The notes beneath the pieces are model-generated. The model saw nothing but the letters and a program-made list of their open reading frames with translations. It did not search any database and had not been told where the DNA came from. Positions 16,382-26,480 of a DNA stretch of 64,000 bases are shown in pieces. The stretch is from VBDM01 sp035702665. Lineage in GTDB: Bacteria > Pseudomonadota > Gammaproteobacteria > Burkholderiales > SG8-39. Numbering within the stretch: position 1 is the stretch's first letter; the number at the start of each line of letters is the position of its first letter. The stretch is taken from contig DASSQD010000138.1 of the NCBI GenBank assembly GCA_035702665.1, forward strand, positions 1-64,000, given 5' to 3'. The translations under genes and the position numbers were made by a program.

Positions 16382-16555
16382 TTACCGGCGACGGCCCCAG
16401 CGGCGGTGGCCGGTTTCGAAATCGTTGGCGGTGGCGTAGTCGAACCCCTTGGCTCCGACGCGGGGCCGCGCTCCCTGATACAGGGACAGCACGATGCCCA
16501 GCACGAGACCGATGCCGCAGAGGCTTTGAATCGCAGTGACCAGAGCTTCCATCAT
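16382..16555 (-). CDS. Small single-span membrane protein (57 aa), unknown function
   Basis: I do not recognise this gene. The start at 16555 (two consecutive ATG codons) follows AAGAGGAGAAACACC, a good ribosome site; a longer in-frame version from 16603 lacks one. The product MMEALVTAIQSLCGIGLVLG... has one hydrophobic helix (about residues 4-24) followed by a basic, Gly/Tyr-containing tail ending GHRRWGRRR, which suggests an inner-membrane anchor with a cytoplasmic basic tail. It has its own terminator and a very AT-rich upstream region, which support a real, separately transcribed gene. Confidence 0.6.
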   Translation of the reverse strand: MMEALVTAIQSLCGIGLVLGIVLSLYQGARPRVGAKGFDYATANDFETGHRRWGRRR

Positions 16556-16644
16556 GGTGTTTCTCCTCTTCCCGACGGGTGTTCGGGGTTCTTGTCCTGA
16601 CAAGAGCAGGAAACAGGCCAGGTCTGGCGCGCGGCCCCTGTATT

Positions 16645-16677
16645 CCGTAATATGTTGATTATTATAATATAATTACT
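16645..16677. promoter_or_regulatory. AT-rich promoter island between two divergent genes
   Basis: About 33 bases are nearly pure A/T in an otherwise GC-rich sequence, with a TATAAT hexamer at 16663-16668 and outer GTAAT/ATTAC arms (GTAAT at 16647-16651, ATTAC at 16672-16676). It sits about 90 bp before the small membrane-protein gene and about 30 bp before the phosphotransferase gene, so it could serve either. No consensus -35 is placed at 17 bp on either strand. Confidence 0.4.
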
Positions 16678-16709
16678 GGCGTTCTCCTTAGCTATCCACT
16701 GCCAAGCCT

Positions 16710-17768
16710 TTGAGCGCCTCTTCCAACGACAGCGTCTCGCCGGGCGAGCGCCACCGTCTCGACACGCGGCCGCTGGAGCCGCTGCTCGCCGCGCGGGGAT
16801 TCTCAGGGCCGGTCGCCGCCGAGCAGTTCAAGGGCGGACAGTCGAACCCGACCTATTTGCTCACCGGCAGGAGCGGGCGCTTGGTGTTGCGCGCAAAGCC
16901 CGGCCCGGCGGCGAAGCTCCTGCCCTCGGCGCACGCCGTGGAGCGCGAGTTCCGCGTGATCACGGCGCTGGGGCGGGCGGGCTTTCCCGTGCCCCGCACG
17001 CACTTTCTCTGCGAGGACGAGAGCATCCTCGGCCGGGCGTTCTACGTGATGGACTACGTGGAAGGCCGCGTGCTGTGGGACCAGTCGCTGCCGGGCATGA
17101 GCCGCTCCGAGCGCGGCGCCATCTACGACGAGATGAACCGCGTGATCGCCGCGCTGCACGGCGTCGACTATGCCGCCGCCGGGCTCGCCGACTTCGGCAA
17201 GCCGGGCAACTATTTCGCGCGGCAGATCGGACGCTGGAGCAAGCAGTACCGGGCCTCGGAGACCGAGCGCATCGATGCGATGGACCAGCTGATCGCCTGG
17301 CTGCCCGGGCACATCCCGGAGGGCGAGGCGACGGCGATCGTCCACGGGGACTTCCGCATGGACAACTTGATCTTCCATCCGAGCAAGCCGCGCATCCTCG
17401 CGGTGCTCGACTGGGAGCTGTCGACTCTGGGGCACCCGCTCGCGGATTTCTCCTACCACTGCATGAGCTGGCACATCCCGCCGGGGAAGTTCCGCGGCAT
17501 CGCTGGCCTGGACCTGGATGCGCTCGGCATTCCGCGCGAGTCGCGGTACATTGAGTCATACTGCGCCCGCTGCGGGCGCGGCGCGATCGGCGACTGGAAT
17601 TTCTACCTCGCCTACAACCTGTTCCGGATCGCGGCGATCCTGCAGGGCGTGGCCAAGCGCGCTCTCGAGGGTACCGCGTCGAGTGCGCAGGCGCAGGACG
17701 CCGGCAGCCGCGCGCGGCCGCTCGCCGAGCTGGGGTGGAAATACGCCGAGAAGGCGATGAAGGGGTGA
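16710..17768 (+). CDS. ACAD10-type phosphotransferase (APH family)
   Basis: A 352-residue protein kinase-like phosphotransferase. The nucleotide-binding N-lobe carries EQFKGGQSNPTYLL and LRAKPG. The catalytic loop is HGDFRMDNLIFH, and the metal-binding segment is LDWELSTLGHPLADFSYH. This form corresponds to the kinase half of human ACAD10/ACAD11, which phosphorylates 4-hydroxyacyl-CoA so that the dehydrogenase-like half can convert it for beta-oxidation. Here the dehydrogenase half is the next gene, 3 bases downstream. The start is TTG at 16710; no ATG or GTG and no clear ribosome site lies nearby, so the first few residues are uncertain. Confidence 0.88.
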   Translation: MSASSNDSVSPGERHRLDTRPLEPLLAARGFSGPVAAEQFKGGQSNPTYLLTGRSGRLVLRAKPGPAAKLLPSAHAVEREFRVITALGRAGFPVPRTHFLCEDESILGRAFYVMDYVEGRVLWDQSLPGMSRSERGAIYDEMNRVIAALHGVDYAAAGLADFGKPGNYFARQIGRWSKQYRASETERIDAMDQLIAWLPGHIPEGEATAIVHGDFRMDNLIFHPSKPRILAVLDWELSTLGHPLADFSYHCMSWHIPPGKFRGIAGLDLDALGIPRESRYIESYCARCGRGAIGDWNFYLAYNLFRIAAILQGVAKRALEGTASSAQAQDAGSRARPLAELGWKYAEKAMKG

Positions 17769-17771
17769 GAG

Positions 17772-18995
<1,224 letters not shown>

Positions 18996-18998
18996 GTT

Positions 18999-20246
18999 CT
19001 ATCGGGCCGCGCGCATCGCGAACGCCCACAGGCCCAGCGTCGCCGCGAGGAGCGCCATAGCCGAGAGCGCGAGCGACCAGTGGATGCCGATGAGGCTGCC
19101 GGCGATGCCCACCGTGATGCCGCTGAAGGCGCGCATGCCGTTGTTTGCCGTGTTGTAGAGCCCGATGAGCCGCCCGCGCAAGGCGGCCGGCGCGTGCAGC
19201 TGCACCAGCGTCTGCGCCATCGAGCTGTAGGCGAGGTTGAGGAACCCGGCGAAGAACATGAGCGCCACCGCCAGCGGGTAGCTATTTGCCGCGGCGAAGC
19301 CCGTGATCACCAGGCACCACAGCAGGGTGAAGACGATCGCCGTCTGCGGGCGCGCCTGCAGCAGCCCGCGGCTCTCGAGGATCAGCCCGCCGACGAGCGC
19401 GCCGGCTGCGTTGGCGCCGAGGAGAAGGCTGTAGCGCACGCCGGCGTCGTCGGTGCCGAGGTCGTGCGCGTACCCAGGCATCTGCGCTTGGAAGGCGTTG
19501 CCTACGAAGAGCGAAGACACCGCCGAAAGCAGGATCATCGAGAAGATGGTGCGGTTGCCCGAGACCTGACGCAGAATCGCGAGCGTGTCGGCGAGCCCGC
19601 GCGCGCGTGAGCCGGCGCTCACGGTGTGCCGGCGGTGGCCGTCGTAGGGAACCTTCCACAGCCACAGAAAGAGCGGCGCGTAGATGAAGACATTGACGAG
19701 CAGCCCCGCGGGCGGGCCGAGGAGCAGCATCAGGCCGCCGCCGACCGCCGGTCCCATCAGCAGGCCGAGGTAGCGGCTGGTCGCCGAGAGCCGCACGGCG
19801 CTCTGCAGCTGCTCGGGGCCGACGATGTCGTGGATCAGCAGCTGGCTCGCCGGCCCCCAGATGACGCCCGCCATGCCGTGGACGGTGAGCAGCACCACGG
19901 CATGCCACAGCTCGATGGTGTCGGTGAGGAACAAGAGGCCCCAGGCGAGCGACACGCCCATGAAGAGGACGATCGCGAACTGGATGATGCGCCGGCAGTC
20001 GTAGCGGTCGGCGAGCGCGCCGAAGTAGACGGAGAACAGCAGGAACGGGAGCCAGTGGCTGAGCACGGCGAAGCCCGCAAGCGCGGGCGAATGGAACTTC
20101 TGGAACATCACCCAGTAGCTGATGACGTGCTCGATGTTGTCGGCCATCATCGCCGCCGCCGAAGTGAGGAAGTAGGCGCGGAAGCTCCCGTGGCGAAGCG
20201 CCCCGAAGGCGACCTGCCTTGCGGCGGCCTGGGACGGTTCCGGCAT
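18999..20246 (-). CDS. MFS transporter (DHA3/EntS-like)
   Basis: A 415-residue 12-helix permease. The ATG at 20246 overlaps the stop of the thioesterase gene (ATGA); the open frame upstream of it is antisense noise. Typical pieces are FSVYFGALADRYDCRRIIQ after the second helix and LRGRLIGLYNTANNGMRAFSG in the second half, resembling exporters of the EntS/DHA3 group. Substrate is unknown; coupling to an acyl-CoA thioesterase hints at export of a small acid, which is inference only. Confidence 0.87.
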   Translation of the reverse strand: MPEPSQAAARQVAFGALRHGSFRAYFLTSAAAMMADNIEHVISYWVMFQKFHSPALAGFAVLSHWLPFLLFSVYFGALADRYDCRRIIQFAIVLFMGVSLAWGLLFLTDTIELWHAVVLLTVHGMAGVIWGPASQLLIHDIVGPEQLQSAVRLSATSRYLGLLMGPAVGGGLMLLLGPPAGLLVNVFIYAPLFLWLWKVPYDGHRRHTVSAGSRARGLADTLAILRQVSGNRTIFSMILLSAVSSLFVGNAFQAQMPGYAHDLGTDDAGVRYSLLLGANAAGALVGGLILESRGLLQARPQTAIVFTLLWCLVITGFAAANSYPLAVALMFFAGFLNLAYSSMAQTLVQLHAPAALRGRLIGLYNTANNGMRAFSGITVGIAGSLIGIHWSLALSAMALLAATLGLWAFAMRAAR

Positions 20247-20638
20247 CAGTCCTGCGGCGCCGGGACCGTGCGCGGCTTGCGGTCCGCGCCGGTCGCGACG
20301 TAGGTGAGCGTCGCCTCGGTAACCTTGACCGTTTCGATGTCGCGCGGGTTGCGCTGCGCATAGACCTCGACGTAGACGGTGATCGAGGTCCTGCCGACGC
20401 GCACGATGTCGGCGTAGAAGGACAGCACGTCGCCGATGAACACCGGCTGCTTGAACTGGAACGAGTTGACCGCGACGGTCGCGACGCGCCCGAGCGCGCG
20501 GCGGGCCGCGAGCACGCCGCCCGCAATGTCGACCTGCGACATGATCCAGCCGCCGAAGATGTCGCCGTGCTGGTTGGCGTCGGCTGGCATGGGCACGACG
20601 CGCAGCACCGGTTCCTTGTTCTCGGGGAGCCTCGACAC
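20246..20638 (-). CDS. Acyl-CoA thioesterase, YciA-like hotdog fold
   Basis: A 130-residue hotdog thioesterase. The sequence NQHGDIFGGWIMSQVDIAGG carries the family's Asn/His/Gly/Asp catalytic region, and the NSFQFKQPVFIGD strand follows. YciA-type enzymes hydrolyse short to long acyl-CoA as hexamers in the cytoplasm. The start is GTG at 20638 with a weak GCGAGG ribosome site. The stop is coupled to the MFS gene. The 134 bp upstream hold only a small hairpin without a U-tract. Confidence 0.88.
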   Translation of the reverse strand: MSRLPENKEPVLRVVPMPADANQHGDIFGGWIMSQVDIAGGVLAARRALGRVATVAVNSFQFKQPVFIGDVLSFYADIVRVGRTSITVYVEVYAQRNPRDIETVKVTEATLTYVATGADRKPRTVPAPQD

Positions 20639-20772
20639 CTCGCAATGTTACCGTGAAGGCCGCTCGAACGCGGCCTCGATCCGCCCGATCATCGTGGCGA
20701 GCGCCGCGACCCTCCCTGGTCAGAGCGAAAGTTCTCCCACGGCCTTTGCCCGAAGGGCAAGCAAAGAACGAC

Positions 20773-22707
20773 TCAGTAGCCCTGCTCCTTCAGGTAGTTC
20801 AGCGGTCCGCCGCGGAACGGAGCGAAGCCCGTTCCGAAGATCAGGCCGGCGTCGGCGAGGTCGGCGTCGGCGACGACGCCGTCGGCGACCGCCGCGCGCG
20901 CCTCGCGCAGATAGGGCGCCATCAGCTTCGCGCTCAGATCGGCGGGCACCGTACCGCTCGAACGCTTCTTCGCCTTGCCGTCCTTCCACGCGTAGAAACC
21001 CCGCCCCGTCTTCCGGCCCAGGTTGCCCGCGCCGACCAGTTCGGCGAGCTTCTTCGGCACCTCGGCGTTCTCGCCCGCCAGCTCCTTGCCCACTGCGAGG
21101 CAGATATCGAGCCCGACCGTGTCGGCGAGCTCGATCGGTCCCATCGGCATGCCGAAAGCGACGGCGGCCGCGTCGAGCGTTTCGGGCGCGAGGCCCTCGT
21201 CGACCAGGCGCAGCGCCTGATCGATATAGGGGCCCAGGACCCGGTTGACGAGGAACCCGGGCGAGTCCCTCACCGGCAGCGGCAGCTTGTCGATCTGGCG
21301 CACGAAAGCCGCGGCCTTCTTCGCGACCTCGGCGTCGGTGTTCGCGCCCGCAACGACCTCCACGAGCTGGAGTTGCGGCACCGGGTTGAAGAAGTGGACG
21401 CCGACGAGGCGCGAGGGATTCCCGAGCTTGGCGCCGATATCGGCGAGCTTGAGGCTCGAGGTGTTCGAAGCGAGGATCGCGCCGGGTTTCGCGACCGCTT
21501 CGATCCTGGCGAACAGCTCGCGCTTGGCCTGCAGGTTCTCGAAGATGGCTTCGATGACGACATCGGCGCGCCGCGCGCCGTCGCCGGCGACGTCCGGGAT
21601 CAGCCGGTCGAGCGCGTCGCGGATGCGCGGCTTGTCGCGCAGCCGGCGCCTGTAGAGGTCGGCGGCCCGCTTCATCGCCGGAGCGATGCGCTCGGGGGAC
21701 TGGTCCTGCAGCGTCACCGTGAGCCCGCGCATGGCGCACCACGCGGCGATGTCCCCGCCCATGACGCCCGCGCCGACGACATGGACGCGCTCCGCCTTGA
21801 AGCCGCTGTCCTTCGCGAGCGACTTCATCCGCTCCTGCAGGAAGAAGATGCGGATGAGGTTGCGCGCGGTGTCGCCTTCGACCAGCCCGACGACCGACGC
21901 CGGATCCTCGGGCCGCGGCGCGAACGGATCGCCGTCGTATTTCTGCCAGAGATCGAGGATCGCGTAGGGCGCCGGGTACTGGTCGGGCGAGACCCTCTTC
22001 GCCACCTGCTTCCGCGCCATTCCCGCGACCACCGGCCGCATCAGCGCCGAGCTCATGAAGCGCTGGAGGACCGGTAAGCTCCGCGGGCGCGGCGCCTCGA
22101 GCACCATCATGCGCGCGCTGTTCTCCTGGATGCGCGGCGGCACCGCCGCGTCGGCGAGGCCCATGCGCCGCGCGCGGCGCGCGTCCACTGCGCGGCCGGT
22201 GAGCAGCATGTCGAGCGCAGCGGTAGGACCGACCAGGCGCGGCAGGCGCATCACGCCGCCCCAGGCCGGCATGATGCCGAGCATCACCTCGGGCAGCGCG
22301 AAGCGCGTCCCCGGCTGGTCGACCGCGACGCGGTAGCGGCACGCGAGCGCGAGCTCCACGCCGCCGCCCATGCAGAAGCCGCTGACCAGCGCGAGCGTCG
22401 GGAAGGGCAGGGCCGCGAGCTTGTTGTACAGGTCCCAGCCGCGCCTCACCATGCGCATGGCGTCGTCGGGGTCCTTGATCCGGGTGAACTCCTCGACGTC
22501 GGCCCCCGCGATGAACCCGGACTCCTTCGCCGAGCGGACGATCAGGCCGCGCGGCTTCTCCGCCGCCAGCTCGTCGAGCACGGCGTCCAGCTCCGCCATC
22601 ACGTCGGCGGAGAGCACGTTGGTCGCGGAGTCGGCCTTGTCGAGCGACAGCCAGACGAGGCCGTCGCCGTCGGTCTCGGTTTTCCAGTTCCGGTACGCGC
22701 CGCTCAT
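20773..22707 (-). CDS. Enoyl-CoA hydratase / 3-hydroxyacyl-CoA dehydrogenase (FadB/FadJ-like alpha subunit)
   Basis: A 644-residue bifunctional beta-oxidation enzyme. Residues 1-190 form the crotonase domain with GFIAGADVEEF (oxyanion hole), GGGVELALACR and FALPEVMLGI, whose glutamates are the two hydratase catalytic acids. From about residue 305 the NAD-binding domain follows (VHVVGAGVMGGDIAAW), then ASNTSSLKL and VGVHFFNPVPQLQLVEVV with the catalytic His, and two C-terminal helical domains ending in FRGGPLNYL. It is shorter than E. coli FadB (729 aa). It is the last gene of a leftward operon after the thiolase, which ends 3 bases before its start. Confidence 0.93.
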   Translation of the reverse strand: MSGAYRNWKTETDGDGLVWLSLDKADSATNVLSADVMAELDAVLDELAAEKPRGLIVRSAKESGFIAGADVEEFTRIKDPDDAMRMVRRGWDLYNKLAALPFPTLALVSGFCMGGGVELALACRYRVAVDQPGTRFALPEVMLGIMPAWGGVMRLPRLVGPTAALDMLLTGRAVDARRARRMGLADAAVPPRIQENSARMMVLEAPRPRSLPVLQRFMSSALMRPVVAGMARKQVAKRVSPDQYPAPYAILDLWQKYDGDPFAPRPEDPASVVGLVEGDTARNLIRIFFLQERMKSLAKDSGFKAERVHVVGAGVMGGDIAAWCAMRGLTVTLQDQSPERIAPAMKRAADLYRRRLRDKPRIRDALDRLIPDVAGDGARRADVVIEAIFENLQAKRELFARIEAVAKPGAILASNTSSLKLADIGAKLGNPSRLVGVHFFNPVPQLQLVEVVAGANTDAEVAKKAAAFVRQIDKLPLPVRDSPGFLVNRVLGPYIDQALRLVDEGLAPETLDAAAVAFGMPMGPIELADTVGLDICLAVGKELAGENAEVPKKLAELVGAGNLGRKTGRGFYAWKDGKAKKRSSGTVPADLSAKLMAPYLREARAAVADGVVADADLADAGLIFGTGFAPFRGGPLNYLKEQGY

Positions 22708-22710
22708 CGT

Positions 22711-24018
22711 TTACAGCGCCTCGACGAGCATCGCGCCGCCCAGGCCCCCGCCGATGCAGATCGCGGCGATGCCGCGCTTGCCCCTGGCGCGCTTGAGCGC
22801 GTGCAGCAGGTGCAGGACGATGCGTGCACCCGACGCCCCGACAGGATGGCCGAGCGCGATCGCGCCGCCGTCGACGTTGAGTTTCTGCGGGTCGATCTCA
22901 CCCATCGCGCGATCGAGCCCCAGTTCCTCACGGCAATATCTGTCTTCCTTCCAGGCGGCCAGGCAGCCGAGGACCTGGGCCGCGAACGCCTCGTTGATCT
23001 CCCAGCGGTCCGGATCGTCGAGCTGCAGGCCGTGACGCTTGAGCAGGGGCGTCGCGGCGTGCACGGGCCCTAGGCCCATCTGCGCCGGATCGAGCCCCGC
23101 CCACTGGGAGTCGACGATGCGGCCGAGCGGCTTCAGGTCGTGGCGCTTCACCGCCTCGTCGGTGGCGAGCACCAGCCACGTCGCGCCGTCGGTGATCTGG
23201 GACGAGTTCCCGGCGGTGACGTTGCCGTACTTGCGGTCGAAGAAGGGCTTCAGCTTGGCGAGGTTCTCGACCGTCGAGTCCTTGCGCACGCCGTCGTCGT
23301 CCTTGAAGAGATCGCCCCGCTCGTCGCAGATCGGCGAGATCTCCTGCGCGAGACCGTCGTGCGCCTCGCTGAAGAGGCCGCTTTCCTGCGCGCGGATCAC
23401 GCGTGCGTGGCTGCGCGCGGCGAATTCGTCCATCTCTCCGCGGGAGATCCCGAACCGGTGCGCGAGGTTTTCGGCCGTCTGCCCCATGAGCAGCCCGACG
23501 TAGGGATCGGTCAGACCCTTCATGAGGCCGATGACCGGCGCGAGCAGCTGCGCCGGCTTGAGCTTGAGGAACATCGCCGCCTTGGCGAGCGGCGACTTCG
23601 CCGCCATGAAATTCGAGAACCACAGGACCATGACGTCCGAGTACAGCAGCGGGACTCGCGACAGCGCGTCGACGCCCCCGGCGAGCACGAGATTCGAGCG
23701 GCCCGAGAGCATGTTGGCGATCGCCGAGTCGAGCGCCTGCATGCCCGAGGCGCAGTTGCGCATGACGGTCCAGCCCGGGACCTTCTGGCCGCAGCCCATG
23801 CGCAGCGCCGCGACGCGCCCGATGTTCACCTCGTCGACCGACGGCGCAGCGCAGCCGAGGATCACCTCGTCGAGCTCGCCCGGCGCGAAGGGCTGCCGGA
23901 TGAGCAGCGACTTTCCCGCGGCGGTCGCCAGATCGCTCGCCGAGAAGGGCCCGGGGCGGTTGCGCGACTTCAGGAACGGCGTGCGCGCCCCGTCGACGAT
24001 ATAGATCGCTTTTGACAT
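22711..24018 (-). CDS. Acetyl-CoA C-acyltransferase (FadI/FadA-type thiolase)
   Basis: A 435-residue thiolase closing the beta-oxidation cycle. The nucleophilic Cys is in MRNCASGMQALDSAI, the NEAFAAQ loop and the catalytic His in GGAIALGHPVGASGARI are present, and the second catalytic Cys is in AICIGGGLGGAMLVE. Length and the trifunctional-protein-like sequence suit pairing with the following FadB-like protein as the beta subunit of the complex. It lies between the acyl-CoA dehydrogenase and the hydratase/dehydrogenase genes on the same strand. Confidence 0.94.
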   Translation of the reverse strand: MSKAIYIVDGARTPFLKSRNRPGPFSASDLATAAGKSLLIRQPFAPGELDEVILGCAAPSVDEVNIGRVAALRMGCGQKVPGWTVMRNCASGMQALDSAIANMLSGRSNLVLAGGVDALSRVPLLYSDVMVLWFSNFMAAKSPLAKAAMFLKLKPAQLLAPVIGLMKGLTDPYVGLLMGQTAENLAHRFGISRGEMDEFAARSHARVIRAQESGLFSEAHDGLAQEISPICDERGDLFKDDDGVRKDSTVENLAKLKPFFDRKYGNVTAGNSSQITDGATWLVLATDEAVKRHDLKPLGRIVDSQWAGLDPAQMGLGPVHAATPLLKRHGLQLDDPDRWEINEAFAAQVLGCLAAWKEDRYCREELGLDRAMGEIDPQKLNVDGGAIALGHPVGASGARIVLHLLHALKRARGKRGIAAICIGGGLGGAMLVEAL

Positions 24019-24066
24019 CGAGCCTCCGATGGCAGGCGGGCGTTCCCGCCGAGAAAGGATACCGGT

Positions 24067-26394
24067 CTAGGCGGCGGCGCGCTGCGGTTGCGCGGGCCGC
24101 AGCGCTTCGGCGCGCCCGAGGTCCTGCGGAAAATGATCGACCCGGATCACCTCGTCGCGCAGCAGCGCGGCGCGCTTGAGCAGGGACATTTCCTCGCCGC
24201 CGACGATTTTCGCCGCGAGCGCGGCCTGGGCCAGCTCCTCGGCGCTCCTGCCGGCGATCGCGCCGGCCTTCTGCGCGGCGCGGATCTTGGCCTCGACCGC
24301 CTCGGCCTTGATCGCCGCGTCGAGCGCGGCCTCGAGGACGGTGAAGGGGTCGCTCTCGGTCTTCGGCAGGAATATCCCTGCGCACAGGCGGTCGCGGGCC
24401 GCCGATGGCGCGATGAGCAGGCGCGCGACCTCGTGCCCGAGCGCATCCGGCGGCGGCGCGAAGCGCCGCCCGACCGGGAAGACGACAACGCGCAGGAGGA
24501 AGCCGACGAACCTCGACGGATAGTTCGCGAGCACGCCGTGCAGCGCTTCGGCCGCTCGCGCGAGCGCATCCTGCAGCGACCAGTGCACCAGCGGGAGGTC
24601 CGCCTCCTGCCGGCCCTCGTCCTCGAAGCGCTTCAGCGTCGCCGACGCGAGGTACAGCATCGAGAGAACGTCGCCCAGGCGCGCCGAGATCCGTTCCTTG
24701 CGCTTGAGCGCGCCGCCGAGCACGAGCATCGACACGTCCGCTGCGTACGCGAGCGCCGCCGACAGCCGCGTGAGCTGGCGATAATAGCGCCGGACCTGGG
24801 GCGCGGCTCCGGATGGAGCCGAGGCGAAGCGCGATCCCGTGATCGCGAGGAAGAACGCGCGCGTCTCGTTGACGACGACGTGCCACACGTGGCCGAAGAA
24901 CGCGGCGTCGAACGCGGCAAGGTCGCCGCTCGCCGCCGCGCGCATCTCCTTGAGCACGTACGGATGGCAGCGGATCGCGCCCTGGCCGAAGACGATCAGG
25001 TTGCGGGTGAGGATGTTGGCGCCTTCGACGGTGATCGCGATCGGCAGCTGCTGGTAGGGGCGGCCCATGAAGTTGTTCGGCCCGAGGCAGATGCCCTTGC
25101 CGCCGAGGATGTCCATGCAGTCGTTCACCACCGAACGGCCGCGCTCGGTGAGGTGATACTTCACGATCGCGGAGATCACCGAGGGCTTCTCGCCGAGGTC
25201 GATGGCAGCGGCGGTCATGGCGCGCGCAGCGTCCATCACGTACAGGTTCGCGCCGATGCGCGCGAGCGGCTCTTCGATGCCCTCGAACTTCCCGATCGGC
25301 ATCTTGAACTGGTTGCGCACCCGCGCGTAGGCGCCGGTCGCGCGCACCGCCAGCTTCGAGTAGCCCGTGCTCGAGGACGGCAGCGAGATCGAGCGTCCCG
25401 CGGCGAGGCATTCCATCAGCATGCGCCAGCCCTGGCCGGCCATCTTCGGCCCGCCGATGATCCAGTCGAGCGGCATGAACACGTCCTTGCCCCAGTTCGG
25501 GCCGTTCTGGAACACGGCGTTCAGCGGGTTGTGGCGCCGGCCGATGTTGACGCCCGGCGTGTGCGAAGGCACCAGCGCGCAGGTGATGCCGACGTCCTCC
25601 CTGTCGCCGAGCAGGTGGTCCGGGTCGTGCAGGCGGAACGCGAGGCCGAGCAGCGTAGAGATCGGCCCGAGCGTGATGTAGCGCTTCTCCCAGGTGACGC
25701 GCATGCCGAGCACCTCGCGGCCCTCCCAGGCGCCCTTGCAGACGACGCCGAAGTCGGGGATCGCCGCGGCATCCGAGCCCGCGTGAGGATTGGTGAGCCC
25801 GAAGCACGGGATCTCGAGGCCCTTCGCGAGCCGGGGCAGATAGTGGTTCTTCTGCTCCTCGGTGCCGTAGTTGAGCAGCAGCTCTGCCGGTCCGAGCGAA
25901 TTGGGCACCATCACGTGGACCGCGGCCACGCCGCAGCGCGAGGCGAGCTTCTGAATGACCATGGAATGCATGGTCGCGGAGAATTCCTTGCCGCCGTAGC
26001 GCTTCGGGATGATCATCCCGAGAAAGCCCTTGTCCTTGATGAACTGCCAGGCCTGCGGCGGCAGGTCCTGCCAGATCTGCGCGGTCTCCCAGTCGTTCAC
26101 CATCGCGCACAGCTGCTCGGCCTCGTTGTCGAGGAAGGCCTGCTCCTCGGCGGTGAGCTCGGGCCTGGGGACGGCGAGCAGCTTGTTCCAGTCCGGATTG
26201 CCGGAGAACAGGTCCCCGTCCCACCATACGGTGCCGGCGTCGATCGCTTCCCGCTCGGTCTGCGACATCGCCGGAAGCTGTCCGCGGTACCAGCGCAGGA
26301 CGAAACGCGAAACGACTTGGCGGCGCAGCGGCGCCACGCCGAGCAGGACGCACAGGATTGCCAGTAGCGCGGCGATGACAGCGAGAGAATTCAT
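24067..26394 (-). CDS. fadE: FadE-type acyl-CoA dehydrogenase
   Basis: A 775-residue acyl-CoA dehydrogenase of the large FadE class (E. coli FadE 814 aa). A hydrophobic N-terminal helix (residues 3-23) probably tethers it to the membrane. The dehydrogenase core shows FGLTNPHAGSDAAAIPD, the GRSISLPSSSTGYSK region and DILGGKGICLGPNNFMG. The C-terminal 280 residues correspond to the FadE-specific domain (DUF1974). It catalyses the first, rate-limiting step for medium- to long-chain acyl-CoA. It heads the fadE-thiolase-fadB-like operon and is divergent from the ABC exporter at 26481. GGAGAG precedes the start. Confidence 0.93.
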   Translation of the reverse strand: MNSLAVIAALLAILCVLLGVAPLRRQVVSRFVLRWYRGQLPAMSQTEREAIDAGTVWWDGDLFSGNPDWNKLLAVPRPELTAEEQAFLDNEAEQLCAMVNDWETAQIWQDLPPQAWQFIKDKGFLGMIIPKRYGGKEFSATMHSMVIQKLASRCGVAAVHVMVPNSLGPAELLLNYGTEEQKNHYLPRLAKGLEIPCFGLTNPHAGSDAAAIPDFGVVCKGAWEGREVLGMRVTWEKRYITLGPISTLLGLAFRLHDPDHLLGDREDVGITCALVPSHTPGVNIGRRHNPLNAVFQNGPNWGKDVFMPLDWIIGGPKMAGQGWRMLMECLAAGRSISLPSSSTGYSKLAVRATGAYARVRNQFKMPIGKFEGIEEPLARIGANLYVMDAARAMTAAAIDLGEKPSVISAIVKYHLTERGRSVVNDCMDILGGKGICLGPNNFMGRPYQQLPIAITVEGANILTRNLIVFGQGAIRCHPYVLKEMRAAASGDLAAFDAAFFGHVWHVVVNETRAFFLAITGSRFASAPSGAAPQVRRYYRQLTRLSAALAYAADVSMLVLGGALKRKERISARLGDVLSMLYLASATLKRFEDEGRQEADLPLVHWSLQDALARAAEALHGVLANYPSRFVGFLLRVVVFPVGRRFAPPPDALGHEVARLLIAPSAARDRLCAGIFLPKTESDPFTVLEAALDAAIKAEAVEAKIRAAQKAGAIAGRSAEELAQAALAAKIVGGEEMSLLKRAALLRDEVIRVDHFPQDLGRAEALRPAQPQRAAA

Positions 26395-26480
26395 GGGGCT
26401 CTCCGAATGTCTTGGGCTTCAGAGCGATATGAGGATGATACCCCCATGCAGCCGCCCTTGCCCCGTCGCGAACCGCCCCC

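Noticed and set aside
20746..20760. TTGCCC-GAA-GGGCAA hairpin after the fadB-like stop as a terminator
   Set aside because: The stem is only 6 bp and is followed by AAGGCC rather than a U-tract on the minus strand.
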